Shown here in pieces: positions 35,830-44,587 of a DNA stretch of 64,000 nt (position 1 is its first letter; every line of letters starts with the position of its first letter). This stretch comes from an uncultured Flavobacteriaceae bacterium (GTDB lineage: Bacteria > Bacteroidota > Bacteroidia > Flavobacteriales > Flavobacteriaceae). The stretch spans positions 186,001 to 250,000 of the forward strand of contig CALTCK010000002.1 in NCBI GenBank assembly GCA_943842625.1, in the 5' to 3' direction. Position numbers and translations under genes: made by a program. The notes beneath the pieces are model-generated. The model was not told the DNA's origin and did no database searches. It saw only the letters and a program-made list of their open reading frames with translations.

Positions 35830-37416
35830 TTATTTAACTATAAATTTGGTTCGGAAAAAGTGATTGTTATTGTTAATGATTAAAATATAAATTCCTGAAT
35901 TTAAGTAATGGTTTAAACTAAGAATGTCGCTTGGATTAAAAATATTTTCTTCGAATACAAGTTGACCAGAGGTGTTGTAGACCAAAACTTCTAAATTTGA
36001 ATAATTATTATTAGGTCCTAATCTTACAATTAACTTTTCATTTACAGGGTTTTCCGCAAGATAAAAATTAGCATACGCTGTTTCTTCTGTACTTAATGGC
36101 CCTTCTCGAATTTCTGATAATGCAAAGGCTACGTTTTGCTCAGTTAACTGAACATGAAATTCATTTGCATCAGGAATATGAGCATTTACAAAAGGAGAGT
36201 TATCTATATTTGGGGAAACGTACCAATCATTTTCATTTTCAATGGCCATAGCACTCACGCTAGGTATAAAAGAATACTCACTTTGTTCTAAATTTTCAAA
36301 AAATTCAATGATAATTGGGTCGTCTACTTCACCGAGACCGGAGGCTATATCACTTTTTCCACCTGGAGAAGAGTCTACTCCATCAGTGAAAGAAAAAGAC
36401 TCAGCATCTGCTCCAAAAGAAGCAATTGGAATTCCTGCTAAAAAAGTTGAAAAATTAGTTACATTAATAGATTCTCCTGCTTCAGGAGTAAAATTAATTT
36501 TAATATCGGCAGTTATAGTGGCTCCTAGATCTAAGGTAGTATTGATCATTTCCATTCCCGGATTGCCTATAGTAGTCCCTTGACCACTTCCATTAATCAT
36601 ACTAACATTGCGCACATTAGTTGGAAATCCTAAATCGTTCAACTCTGTTTGAAATGCATCTCTGAAATTTGGCGCTCCAACAGGCAGTAATAAATTAGAA
36701 TCTTGCTCAAAATCTGAACCTGATAATAAATGACCTGTATAATGGTCCACTAACATTTCTTTTGCAGCAGGACTATTTAACACATTATCAACAACTAATT
36801 GAGCTTGGTCGTTATCCAACTGCTTTGCAAAATAATTGATTAGATACTGAAAACCAATTGGAATATTAGCTCCAAGATGAGGGGAATCAAACGAAATATA
36901 AAGTCGAGTTTCGTGTGGCATACTGTTTTCTTCCATATAAGCTAGCCCATATCGACTTATTAATCCGCCCATACTAGGTCCAATAATAACCAATTCTTCA
37001 CTACCGACTTTTTCTGAGTTAATAAAATTAATTAATTCGACTAACACCATTGCATTGCGTTGAATATAGTCTGCACCACCATCTATATCCTTGCCGTCAG
37101 TCGTGTATAAAGGTGCATTTAAAGCAACTAAATCATAACTTTCATCCCTCAAAATATCAGCTAAATTTTGCCCGCCAATATCTAAACTGGTGTACAGCAT
37201 TGATAAATCTCTAGTATCTCCAGGATCAAAACCATCAACCAATATAATAGGCTTATCTAGTATACCATCAACGTTGTCCAAAAAAATTTCATATTCTCCT
37301 TGTCCAAAATAAGCTTGTGATTCGTCATAACCTTGATAAGAGATTGTTGCAGTTATAGTTTGAGCAGATAAGTAACTAAAAAATAAAAAGAATACTGCTA
37401 TTGTGAATTTTTTCAT
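35830..37416 (-). CDS. secreted lipase/esterase-like protein with T9SS sorting domain
   Basis: A 528-residue secreted alpha/beta hydrolase. Signal peptide about 1-18 (AVFFLFFSYLSAQ). The hydrolase core holds KPIILVDGFDPGD and the nucleophile elbow IIGPSMGGLISRYGLA with Ser148, followed by SFDSPHLGANIPIG, a pattern seen in lipases that follow the PGAP1/lecithin-acyltransferase style. A beta-rich region leads to a T9SS type A domain (YLAENPVNEKLIVRLGP, ending HHFFRTKFIVK-like). Exported to the surface or medium; the ester substrate is unknown. Confidence 0.85.
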   Translation of the reverse strand: MKKFTIAVFFLFFSYLSAQTITATISYQGYDESQAYFGQGEYEIFLDNVDGILDKPIILVDGFDPGDTRDLSMLYTSLDIGGQNLADILRDESYDLVALNAPLYTTDGKDIDGGADYIQRNAMVLVELINFINSEKVGSEELVIIGPSMGGLISRYGLAYMEENSMPHETRLYISFDSPHLGANIPIGFQYLINYFAKQLDNDQAQLVVDNVLNSPAAKEMLVDHYTGHLLSGSDFEQDSNLLLPVGAPNFRDAFQTELNDLGFPTNVRNVSMINGSGQGTTIGNPGMEMINTTLDLGATITADIKINFTPEAGESINVTNFSTFLAGIPIASFGADAESFSFTDGVDSSPGGKSDIASGLGEVDDPIIIEFFENLEQSEYSFIPSVSAMAIENENDWYVSPNIDNSPFVNAHIPDANEFHVQLTEQNVAFALSEIREGPLSTEETAYANFYLAENPVNEKLIVRLGPNNNYSNLEVLVYNTSGQLVFEENIFNPSDILSLNHYLNSGIYILIINNNNHFFRTKFIVK

Positions 37417-37513
37417 TTATAAGATTTTGAGAGTTTTTTTACAATATACATGATTTTGTTTAGCTGATATATTTTTAAAATTTAATTATTATGAACAATA
37501 TCCAGTTTTTAAT

Positions 37514-38146
37514 TTAAAGATTTTCATCCATAAGATTCTGAAAATATTCAAGATATTTTGCAATATGAAAACCATCTACCAAGCCATGGTGTACATAAAT
37601 AGCTACATTCATTAGTTGATGCTCATCTCTAGTAAACATTTTTCCAAAGGTAATTTTAGGAGCACTTTCATCAAATTTAAATTTTCTTGCATGTGTCAAT
37701 CCTGAAAAAGCATGCCAAGGTATGGATGAAAAATGAACTACATCTTTTCTGGTATCGCCTTCTTTAAGTCTTATACCTGAAGACTTTTTTACCTTTTTAA
37801 TTTCAGCTTTTAACTCTTTATCAAAAATATTGAAATCTAAATTAAAGGGTGTAAAAGTGAATGCAAAAGTACCATCAGCTCTACCGATTGTTGCAGCAGG
37901 ATGTATTTGATCATAAATAACAATTTGATCATTAATAATTCTATATCTCATTTCTTCAATAAGATTAACCGCACAAATAGATTTGTGAAGATAGTTCGAA
38001 AAGAATGATTGATTTCTTGACTTAGATAACTGATAAGCCTTGGTACAATTAATTTCAGAAACAATGCCGAAATAAGGCTCGTCAAACTTGGAAAAAAAAT
38101 CAAAATGTTCTTTTCTTTTCCATGAAGATTGATCAAGAATTTTCAT
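37514..38146 (-). CDS. chloramphenicol acetyltransferase (CatA)-like O-acetyltransferase
   Basis: A 210-residue protein with the complete type A CAT fold. The catalytic His motif HHGLVDGFH (HHxxxDGxH) is near residue 189, and the substrate-channel motifs FSSIPWHAFSGLTHAR and PKITFGKMF are present. True CATs inactivate chloramphenicol with acetyl-CoA; chromosomal flavobacterial relatives are common and many are untested. It lies next to an fdhD remnant, with no mobile element around, so an intrinsic enzyme is more likely than a recently acquired one. Confidence 0.85.
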   Translation of the reverse strand: MKILDQSSWKRKEHFDFFSKFDEPYFGIVSEINCTKAYQLSKSRNQSFFSNYLHKSICAVNLIEEMRYRIINDQIVIYDQIHPAATIGRADGTFAFTFTPFNLDFNIFDKELKAEIKKVKKSSGIRLKEGDTRKDVVHFSSIPWHAFSGLTHARKFKFDESAPKITFGKMFTRDEHQLMNVAIYVHHGLVDGFHIAKYLEYFQNLMDENL

Positions 38147-38217
38147 TATGCTAATAATTTAAACCAAATATATACATTAATAATTGGTCTTTTTTTTTAT
38201 TAAATTTGTTTTTGTAA

Positions 38218-38562
38218 TTTTTTTTAATAAAAACAAGAAATTACGAAGGGCTTTTCATTAAAAATCAATTACCTATTCTTAGTTTAGAAAAATTAGTTTT
38301 CGAAGCTCCATTGCAAATTAATATAAATAATAAGGCCTATACAGTCGTTATGAGAACACCTGATAACGATAAGGATTTAGTTTTAGGCTTACTTTATGCA
38401 GAAGATATTTATAAAAATAAAGATCCTTTAGTTTTTGAAGTAATTGAGGAAATTAATAATGATTTTCCTGAAACTAACGTATTGGTTCCACTGGACAGTG
38501 AGGCTAGGTTAAGCAATACACCAACCTCAAAAACAATTGTTATAACAGTTCACAAAAATTAA
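38218..38562 (+). pseudogene. fdhD: FdhD N-terminal fragment
   Basis: FdhD is the sulfurtransferase that activates formate dehydrogenase by sulfurating its molybdenum cofactor. The frame encodes only its N-terminal domain: FEAPLQININNKAYTVVMRTPDNDKDLVLGLLY, then AEDIYKN. It has no ATG, GTG or upstream TTG; the first TTG (38311) falls inside the conserved region. It stops after about 115 codons, before the catalytic CGxCG loop, against the convergent aldehyde dehydrogenase gene. Likely a decayed remnant; a 5' indel could explain the missing start but not the missing two thirds. Confidence 0.7.
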
Positions 38563-39920
38563 AGTTTCATAAAAAATCGAATCCATGAAAGCTTTCTTTT
38601 GGAGTGAGGATAATATTTTAAGGATAATTCTATCAAGTTAGATTTATCCAAAATACTCTTGTAATGCGTGAAAGATTTAAAACCTGCTTCGCCATGATAA
38701 GATCCAATACCGCTATTTCCGACCCCACCAAATGGTAATTTTGGATTTGATATGTGCATAATAGCTTCGTTAATAGCTCCACCGCCAAAGGATATTTTTC
38801 TTAAAACATTCTCCTTAATTTTCTTACTGTTAGAAAACAGATAACAAGATAATGGTTTTGGATTGCTATTAACATAAGAGATTGCATCCTCTAAATTATC
38901 ATAAGCTATCACTGGTAAAATAGGGCCAAATATTTCTTCGTTCATAACTTTATCGATGAATTTAACTCCCTGAAGAACAGTTGGTTGAATAGTTCTTTCT
39001 AATGTATTTATACCACCTCCAAAGTACACTTTTTCAGAAGGAATCATATTGGATAAACGTTCTAAATTTTTAATATTAATTATTTGCGTATAGTTTCCAT
39101 TCTCTATAGAAAATTTCTCTTTTTTAATTTCAAACTTTAACAACTCTAAAAATTGATTTTCAATCGATTTATGAACCAATATATAATCTGGTGCTATACA
39201 AGTTTGTCCGGCATTGACAAACTTTGCCCATACCATTCTTTTGACAGCCATTTTTAGATTGCATTCCTCTGTCACAAAAGCAGGGCTTTTTCCTCCAAGC
39301 TCCAAAGTAACCGGCGTTAGATTTTTAGCTGCAGCTTGATAAACTATTTTCCCAACCTGTGGACTTCCTGTAAAAAATATTTTATCAAATTTGTTTTCTA
39401 ATAAAACTGTAGTTTCAGAAACTCCACCTTCAACTACTTTTAGATATTTTGGATCAAAATTTTCATTGATTAATTTTGCCATCACAGCACTCGTATTAAC
39501 AGCTAGCTCACTGGGTTTTATTACGACGGTATTACCTGCTGAAATAGCAGCTACAACGGGTGATAACGTTAATTGATAAGGGTAATTCCATGCGCCAATA
39601 ACTAAACAAACACCAAGTGGCTCAGGAATAATATAACTCTTGGCAGGGAAGTTCAGTAAATTTGTTCCTACTCGTTTTACTTTGGACCATTTATAGATAT
39701 TTCTTTTAGCATATTTTATATCGTGGTAAATTAATGCTAACTCAGTTGCATAAGTGTCAAATGTTGATTTTTTAAAGTCTTTATAAATAGCCTCATTTAA
39801 TAAGTTTTCATTTGATTTTAATAGCTTCTCTAGCTTGTTTAATTGTTTCAAACGATAATCTATAGATTTAGTTTGGTGTGTGTAAAAAAAAGCCCGCTGT
39901 TGGGAAACTATATGCTTCAT
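38559..39920 (-). CDS. aldehyde dehydrogenase family protein
   Basis: A 453-residue NAD(P)-dependent aldehyde dehydrogenase of the class 3/coniferyl-aldehyde type. Visible: IGAWNYPYQLTLSPVV, cofactor loop FFTGSPQVGKIV, catalytic Glu in VTLELGGKSPAFV, catalytic Cys in NAGQTCIAPDYIL, and EEIFGPILPVIAYD. The hydrophobic end resembles membrane-leaning fatty aldehyde dehydrogenases. Likely oxidises medium- or long-chain or aromatic aldehydes. The stop touches the fdhD remnant. Confidence 0.93.
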   Translation of the reverse strand: MKHIVSQQRAFFYTHQTKSIDYRLKQLNKLEKLLKSNENLLNEAIYKDFKKSTFDTYATELALIYHDIKYAKRNIYKWSKVKRVGTNLLNFPAKSYIIPEPLGVCLVIGAWNYPYQLTLSPVVAAISAGNTVVIKPSELAVNTSAVMAKLINENFDPKYLKVVEGGVSETTVLLENKFDKIFFTGSPQVGKIVYQAAAKNLTPVTLELGGKSPAFVTEECNLKMAVKRMVWAKFVNAGQTCIAPDYILVHKSIENQFLELLKFEIKKEKFSIENGNYTQIINIKNLERLSNMIPSEKVYFGGGINTLERTIQPTVLQGVKFIDKVMNEEIFGPILPVIAYDNLEDAISYVNSNPKPLSCYLFSNSKKIKENVLRKISFGGGAINEAIMHISNPKLPFGGVGNSGIGSYHGEAGFKSFTHYKSILDKSNLIELSLKYYPHSKRKLSWIRFFMKL

Positions 39921-39947
39921 AATTATTGTAATTAGTTCCCTAAAGTA

Positions 39948-40259
39948 CTACTTCATAAACAAACAATCAATAAAATCTGTTAGCATATGAAATAATAAAC
40001 CAACAGCTATAATTCTAAATTTCTTAAAATATAGTAATAGTGAGTAAATCAGGATCGCATAGTGCGAATGAAGAATATGAAAATTTATACTGCAGCGATT
40101 TGGCAAATATATAGGGTTTGAAAGTAAATGATCAAGATCTACCAACATGGTAGCAAGCATTAGCAACCAAGCTTTTTTCCAATTCTCTTTAAAGAATACC
40201 CAAGCAATTATACCAGGAACTAAAAAATGAAGTGAATAATGAATTACAAACTGAAGCAT
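39948..40259 (-). CDS. DUF6122 family membrane protein
   Basis: A 103-residue membrane protein with three or four helices, recognised as DUF6122 by LHFLVPGIIAWVFFKENWKKAW, MLVDLDHLL and HMLTDFIDCL. The conserved Asp and His residues (DLDH, FHILHSHY) resemble the metal-binding pattern of YdjM/LexA-regulated membrane hydrolases, so an enzymatic role is possible; that is inference. Three bases downstream of the carboxypeptidase-like gene. Confidence 0.8.
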   Translation of the reverse strand: MLQFVIHYSLHFLVPGIIAWVFFKENWKKAWLLMLATMLVDLDHLLSNPIYLPNRCSINFHILHSHYAILIYSLLLYFKKFRIIAVGLLFHMLTDFIDCLFMK

Positions 40260-40262
40260 TAA

Positions 40263-41063
40263 TTACTCCCTTCCTCTATTAAGAATTCTATATTGCTCAT
40301 AACATTCACTGATAGCATCTAAGATTTGAAGATCATTAGCCGTTCGAATAAAACTCTTAGAATAACTACAGTTATTAAGTATTTCATCAATGTCTAACTT
40401 CTCTAATTGCAGAACAGCCATTAAAGTTTCTCTGTCGTATTTAGATTGAAGTAAATTTCTAATTTCGTCATCATCTTTCATTTGACGTAACTTTTTCATT
40501 TGTTTTGGGCGTTTACCAAAAATATTATATAAGAAGTCTGCAGGATTAAATATAGCACTTAAAACCTTAGTTACGGCACCAGGCTGACCTTGCCCACCTT
40601 CATAACCACCACCAATGCCGGCAATTCGATATCGCTGATCATCATATATTGGAATTAGTTTAGCATCAACTTCAAGATAACCTGTTAGTTCTATTGGTTT
40701 TACTATTACTTCTTCCAATGCAATACTTAATTCAGTCATTTTAATTTTAATTTCTCCGAATTTCATCCAATCATTGGTTACTCGCACTCGAATCGATTTA
40801 AAACCTAAATATGAAAAGTAAAGGGTATCGTTAACTGCGGCTTTCATCACAAAATTACCATCCTCATTTGTTAAAGTACCTTTCACAGAGTTTAAATTAA
40901 CCACATGAACATTTTCTAAAACAACATTATTAGAAGAATTTAAAACTTTACCGTTGATAACTGAGGAGGCAACAACAGTCGAATCCTTCTCATTTATGAT
41001 GGTCTCTTGTGACCAACCAATTAAGGTGATAAAAAACAAGATAAATAATACGTATTTTTTCAT
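40263..41063 (-). CDS. carboxypeptidase-regulatory-like domain protein
   Basis: A 266-residue exported protein: signal peptide (YVLFILFFITLIGWSQ), then a CarboxypepD_reg-like beta-sandwich (INGKVLNSSNNVVLENVHVV, TLTNEDGNFVMKAAVNDTLYFSYLGFKS) as found in front of TonB receptors, but with no receptor following. The C-terminal part is helical and charged (RPKQMKKLRQMKDDDEIRNL). Such stand-alone proteins are common in flavobacteria and have no known role. It forms a pair with the DUF6122 gene. Confidence 0.85.
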   Translation of the reverse strand: MKKYVLFILFFITLIGWSQETIINEKDSTVVASSVINGKVLNSSNNVVLENVHVVNLNSVKGTLTNEDGNFVMKAAVNDTLYFSYLGFKSIRVRVTNDWMKFGEIKIKMTELSIALEEVIVKPIELTGYLEVDAKLIPIYDDQRYRIAGIGGGYEGGQGQPGAVTKVLSAIFNPADFLYNIFGKRPKQMKKLRQMKDDDEIRNLLQSKYDRETLMAVLQLEKLDIDEILNNCSYSKSFIRTANDLQILDAISECYEQYRILNRGRE

Positions 41064-41134
41064 GCAGAATGTAAATATAACCCAATAGGATTAAACTGTT
41101 ATTCAAAATTTTTATTCTAACAAAATTTTAATAA

Positions 41135-42997
41135 TTAATTTCTGTTTCGCCTTCGACCTCCAGTTCCAGAATTATTTGGGCGTTCACTTTTTCTTCTACT
41201 TCTTCCTTTAAAACCTGAATTCCCAGAATCTCTTCTTGAGTGATCATTACGACCTCCTTCTTTTTTTCCATCCTCTCCTCTTCTACTATCTCGTTTTCCT
41301 CCACCCCTTCTAAAGCTTGTTTTATTTCCCCTTCGTTCTCCACCACGACCCTTAAAACCGCCATGATCTCTTCCTCTTCCGCGATCTCTTCCTCCTCTTC
41401 TTCCTCGTCCTGTATCTTTTGAAATTTCGACAGAAACTCTTCTTCCTTCCAATTCAAATTCCTTAAAGAAATCCATTACTAGTGCTTGATGCTTCGAGTC
41501 TGTATTGAAGAAAGAAAAACTTTCCTTTACATCTACTTTATACAATTCATCTTTATCAAGACCTAACATTTCTTTTAAGAAATCCTTTAAACTCATCCAA
41601 TCAAAATCATCTTTACCTCCAATATTGATAAAATAACGAACGGTATCTTTTGACCCTTCCGACATATCACCAGCGTTTACATTAAGATTTTTAGCTTTTT
41701 TATAATAATTATAAAATCTAGTAAACTCTACAGAAAAAACTTTTTTAATTAATTCTTCTTTTGAAAACGCTTCCAATACTTCATTGATATTTGGAAGGTA
41801 AGTATCAATATCATGATTAATTTCTGTCTGTTTTATTTTATTTGCTAAATGAAACAATTGAACTTCGCAAATTTCTATTCCAGATGGAACTTCTTTATGA
41901 ATAAATTTCTTTTGAATAATTTTTTCAATAGCATGAATTTTACGACTTTCACTTTTAGAAGCAATCACCATAGAAATTCCAGTTTTACCAGCTCTACCTG
42001 TTCGTCCACTTCGGTGAGTATACGTTTCTATTTCGTCTGACAACTGATAATTAATAACGTGTGTTATATCGTCCACATCAATACCACGTGCAGCAACATC
42101 TGTTGCCACTAACATCTGTATTTGTCTGCTTCGGAAAGACTTCATTACTAAATCACGTTGATTCTGACTTAGATCACCGTGCAATGCTGCAGCACTATAA
42201 CCATCTTCAATTAATAATTCTGCTACTTTTTGTGTGTCTCTTTTGGTACGACAAAAAATCACTGAAAATATTGATGGATTTGCATCAGCCAATCTTTTTA
42301 AAGCTTGATAACGGTCTCTAGCGTTTACTAAATAGTATTCGTGGGAAACATTTTCTGCACCCATATTTTTACCACCTACCGTAATTTCGATGGGTTTATA
42401 CATGAATTTTTTTGCAATTATTGCTACTTCTTTAGGCATGGTAGCACTAAATAACCAGGTACTTTTGTCTTCTGGAGAATAGGATAATATTTCTGTAATG
42501 TCTTCGTAGAATCCCATATTCAACATTTCATCAGCCTCATCAAGAACACAATATTCAATTTTTGAAATATCAATCATTCTTCTACCAATCATATCTTTCA
42601 TTCTACCAGGTGTAGCAACAATAATTTGTGCTCCTTTTTTTATATCTCTGGCTTGATCGGTAATACTAGCTCCACCATAAACTGCCACTACATTTAAACC
42701 TTTACAATATTTTCCGTAGTTTTTAATTTCGTTAGTAATCTGTAAGCAAAGTTCTCTAGTTGGTGATAGTATTAATCCTTGTGTAGTTCGGCTCTCAATG
42801 TTAATTTTTTGTAACATCGGAAAACCAAAAGCAGCAGTTTTTCCAGTACCTGTTTGTGCTAAAGAAACAATATCTGTATCTTTTTCTAATAAAATTGGGA
42901 TGGCTTTCTCTTGAACTTCTGATGGGGTTTCAAAACCCATGTCTTGGATGGCTTTAAGAAGATTTTCTTCCAAGCCTAATTCAGCAAATTTGCTCAT
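41135..42997 (-). CDS. DEAD-box RNA helicase, DeaD/CsdA-like, with RG-rich tail
   Basis: A 620-residue ATP-dependent RNA helicase. Motif I AQTGTGKT near residue 48, DEAD box in VLDEADEMLNMGF, SAT motif in FSATMP, motif VI HRSGRTGRAG. Then a DbpA-type RNA-binding domain (RYFINIGGKDDFDWMSLKDFL) and a long Arg/Gly/Ser tail of about 90 residues (GRGRRGGRDRGRGRD). Role: ribosome assembly and mRNA decay, often cold-induced. A TATATTTG element at 43112-43105 implies a leader of about 100 nt, long for this genome and usual for cold-shock mRNAs. Confidence 0.93.
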   Translation of the reverse strand: MSKFAELGLEENLLKAIQDMGFETPSEVQEKAIPILLEKDTDIVSLAQTGTGKTAAFGFPMLQKINIESRTTQGLILSPTRELCLQITNEIKNYGKYCKGLNVVAVYGGASITDQARDIKKGAQIIVATPGRMKDMIGRRMIDISKIEYCVLDEADEMLNMGFYEDITEILSYSPEDKSTWLFSATMPKEVAIIAKKFMYKPIEITVGGKNMGAENVSHEYYLVNARDRYQALKRLADANPSIFSVIFCRTKRDTQKVAELLIEDGYSAAALHGDLSQNQRDLVMKSFRSRQIQMLVATDVAARGIDVDDITHVINYQLSDEIETYTHRSGRTGRAGKTGISMVIASKSESRKIHAIEKIIQKKFIHKEVPSGIEICEVQLFHLANKIKQTEINHDIDTYLPNINEVLEAFSKEELIKKVFSVEFTRFYNYYKKAKNLNVNAGDMSEGSKDTVRYFINIGGKDDFDWMSLKDFLKEMLGLDKDELYKVDVKESFSFFNTDSKHQALVMDFFKEFELEGRRVSVEISKDTGRGRRGGRDRGRGRDHGGFKGRGGERRGNKTSFRRGGGKRDSRRGEDGKKEGGRNDHSRRDSGNSGFKGRSRRKSERPNNSGTGGRRRNRN

Positions 42998-43104
42998 TGT
43001 AGTATTGATTTTATTTATTTGTGTGTTGTTGTAGAAGTATACTCGACAAATAAACCCTATACTACTTCTTTTAACACTTCCTCACCCTGAGGATTTTCAA
43101 GCGG

Positions 43105-43112
43105 CAAATATA
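43105..43112 (-). promoter_or_regulatory. Putative -7 element of the DEAD-box helicase gene
   Basis: TATATTTG on the minus strand matches TAnnTTTG. No TTG lies at the 19-nt distance, so the call rests on the -7 box alone. Confidence 0.4.
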
Positions 43113-43127
43113 GTGTTTTAAATTAAA

Positions 43128-43703
43128 CTAAGTTTTTGATAAATAATCGATTAATAAACGAACAGCTTTTCCTCGATGACCAATTTCATTTTTTTGTTCT
43201 AAAGACATTTCTGCAAAAGTTTCTTGAAATCCAGTTGGCTGAAAAATAGGGTCATAGCCAAATCCTAAATTTCCTTTTTTTTTAAATATGATAGTTCCAT
43301 TGCAAATACCCTTAAATAGTATCGTTTGTGAAGATACTGCTAATGCAATCACTGTTTTAAAATACGCATCTCTATTGGTTATATTCTGTAAATTGTTCAG
43401 TAATTTATTAATGTTGTCTGAAGCATTTTTATTTGGTCCTGCATATCTAGCACTGTAAACTCCTGGTTCGTTATTTAAAGCTGGAACCTCCAAACCCGTA
43501 TCGTCTGCAAAACAATCTAAACCAAAATTTGTTTTTACATAAGCTACTTTTAATTGAGCATTCCCCTCAATGGTTTGAGAGGTCTCAGGAATTTCGTCAA
43601 AACAACCAATATCGTTTAGACTTAAAATTTTAAAATTTTTAGGCAATAAGGATTTTACTTCTTTAACCTTATTTTCGTTGTGAGTTGCAAACACTAATTT
43701 CAT
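43128..43703 (-). CDS. rdgB: non-canonical purine NTP pyrophosphatase (RdgB/HAM1)
   Basis: Hydrolyses ITP, dITP and XTP to keep deaminated purines out of nucleic acids. Signature parts: VFATHNENKVKEVKSLL at the start, FADDTGLEVPALNNEPGVYSARYAG in the centre, GFGYDPIFQP, and EMSLEQKNEIGHRGKAVRLL. 191 residues, normal. Follows the TrmH-like gene by 34 bases on the same strand. Confidence 0.95.
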   Translation of the reverse strand: MKLVFATHNENKVKEVKSLLPKNFKILSLNDIGCFDEIPETSQTIEGNAQLKVAYVKTNFGLDCFADDTGLEVPALNNEPGVYSARYAGPNKNASDNINKLLNNLQNITNRDAYFKTVIALAVSSQTILFKGICNGTIIFKKKGNLGFGYDPIFQPTGFQETFAEMSLEQKNEIGHRGKAVRLLIDYLSKT

Positions 43704-43737
43704 ATAGCAAAAATATATTAAATAAAATACAATTAAT

Positions 43738-44403
43738 TTAAGAAGTAGAGGACTTGTAAAAGCAATCTATGATTTGGTCAGCACTTTTAATAGTTCTTTT
43801 TGTCCAATGAAATATTATTTCTTTTTTTTCACTTTCAGTCAATTTCCAGTCAACATTAGAGTCTTTTAATCTTGTTACTACCGATTGTAAAATGATGGCC
43901 GCAGAAACAGAAATATTTAAACTCTCAGTGAATCCATACATAGGTATTTTCAAAAATCCGTTTGCATTATTTAAAACGGTATTACTAAGTCCATCCTTTT
44001 CCTTACCGAAGAAAAAAGCTGATTTTTTTGTAATGTCAAATTCACTTAATTCGGTAGCATTATTGTGGGGAGACGTCGCAATTATTTGATAACCCTCCTT
44101 TTTTAAAACATCGATACATACATCAGTAGAATGGTGGCGATGGATATTTACCCATTTCTGTGCTCCCATTGCAATTTCACGATCAATTTTTTTTCCTAGT
44201 TTTTCTTCAATCACGTGTAACTCTTGAATACCAAAAACATCACAGGATCTCATCACTGCACTGGTATTGTGTAATTGATACACATCTTCCGTTACGACTG
44301 TAAAATGTTTTGTTCTTTTAGAACTGACTTCCTTGAATAACTCTTTTCTTCGCTCTGTCAAATAAGAAAGTAGGTGCTCTAATAATTGGTTATCCAAAGC
44401 CAT
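43738..44403 (-). CDS. TrmH family tRNA/rRNA 2'-O-methyltransferase
   Basis: A 221-residue SpoU-class SPOUT methyltransferase, most like TrmH (tRNA Gm18). Motif 1: HNTSAVMRSCDVFGIQ; motif 2: FFFGKEKDGLSNTVLN; motif 3: IPMYGFTESLNISVSAAIIL. The MGAQKWVNIHRHHS segment is TrmH-like. Divergent from purB across about 185 bases. Confidence 0.93.
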   Translation of the reverse strand: MALDNQLLEHLLSYLTERRKELFKEVSSKRTKHFTVVTEDVYQLHNTSAVMRSCDVFGIQELHVIEEKLGKKIDREIAMGAQKWVNIHRHHSTDVCIDVLKKEGYQIIATSPHNNATELSEFDITKKSAFFFGKEKDGLSNTVLNNANGFLKIPMYGFTESLNISVSAAIILQSVVTRLKDSNVDWKLTESEKKEIIFHWTKRTIKSADQIIDCFYKSSTS

Positions 44404-44548
44404 TTAGTATTATAAACAATTAATTTAAGTAGTAGATGTGTAAACGAAGGTATAAAATTCAAACCAATGGTATTTTAACTAGAGTACTTATTTATGGTTC
44501 GTATTCAAACTAATTAAAATTTCAAAGGACACAACCTCTTAAAATTAT

Positions 44549-44556
44549 TATCTTTG
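44549..44556 (+). promoter_or_regulatory. Putative -7 element of purB
   Basis: TATCTTTG matches TAnnTTTG 32 bases before the purB start. No TTG is found 19 bases upstream, so the -33 part is weak. Confidence 0.45.
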
Positions 44557-44587
44557 CACCATTATTTAATAGCATAAAATAAAAACT

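Noticed and set aside
41128-41457. Glu-rich minus-strand frame
   Set aside because: It is the other reading frame of the Arg/Gly-rich tail of the DEAD-box helicase (purine-rich codons read as Glu).
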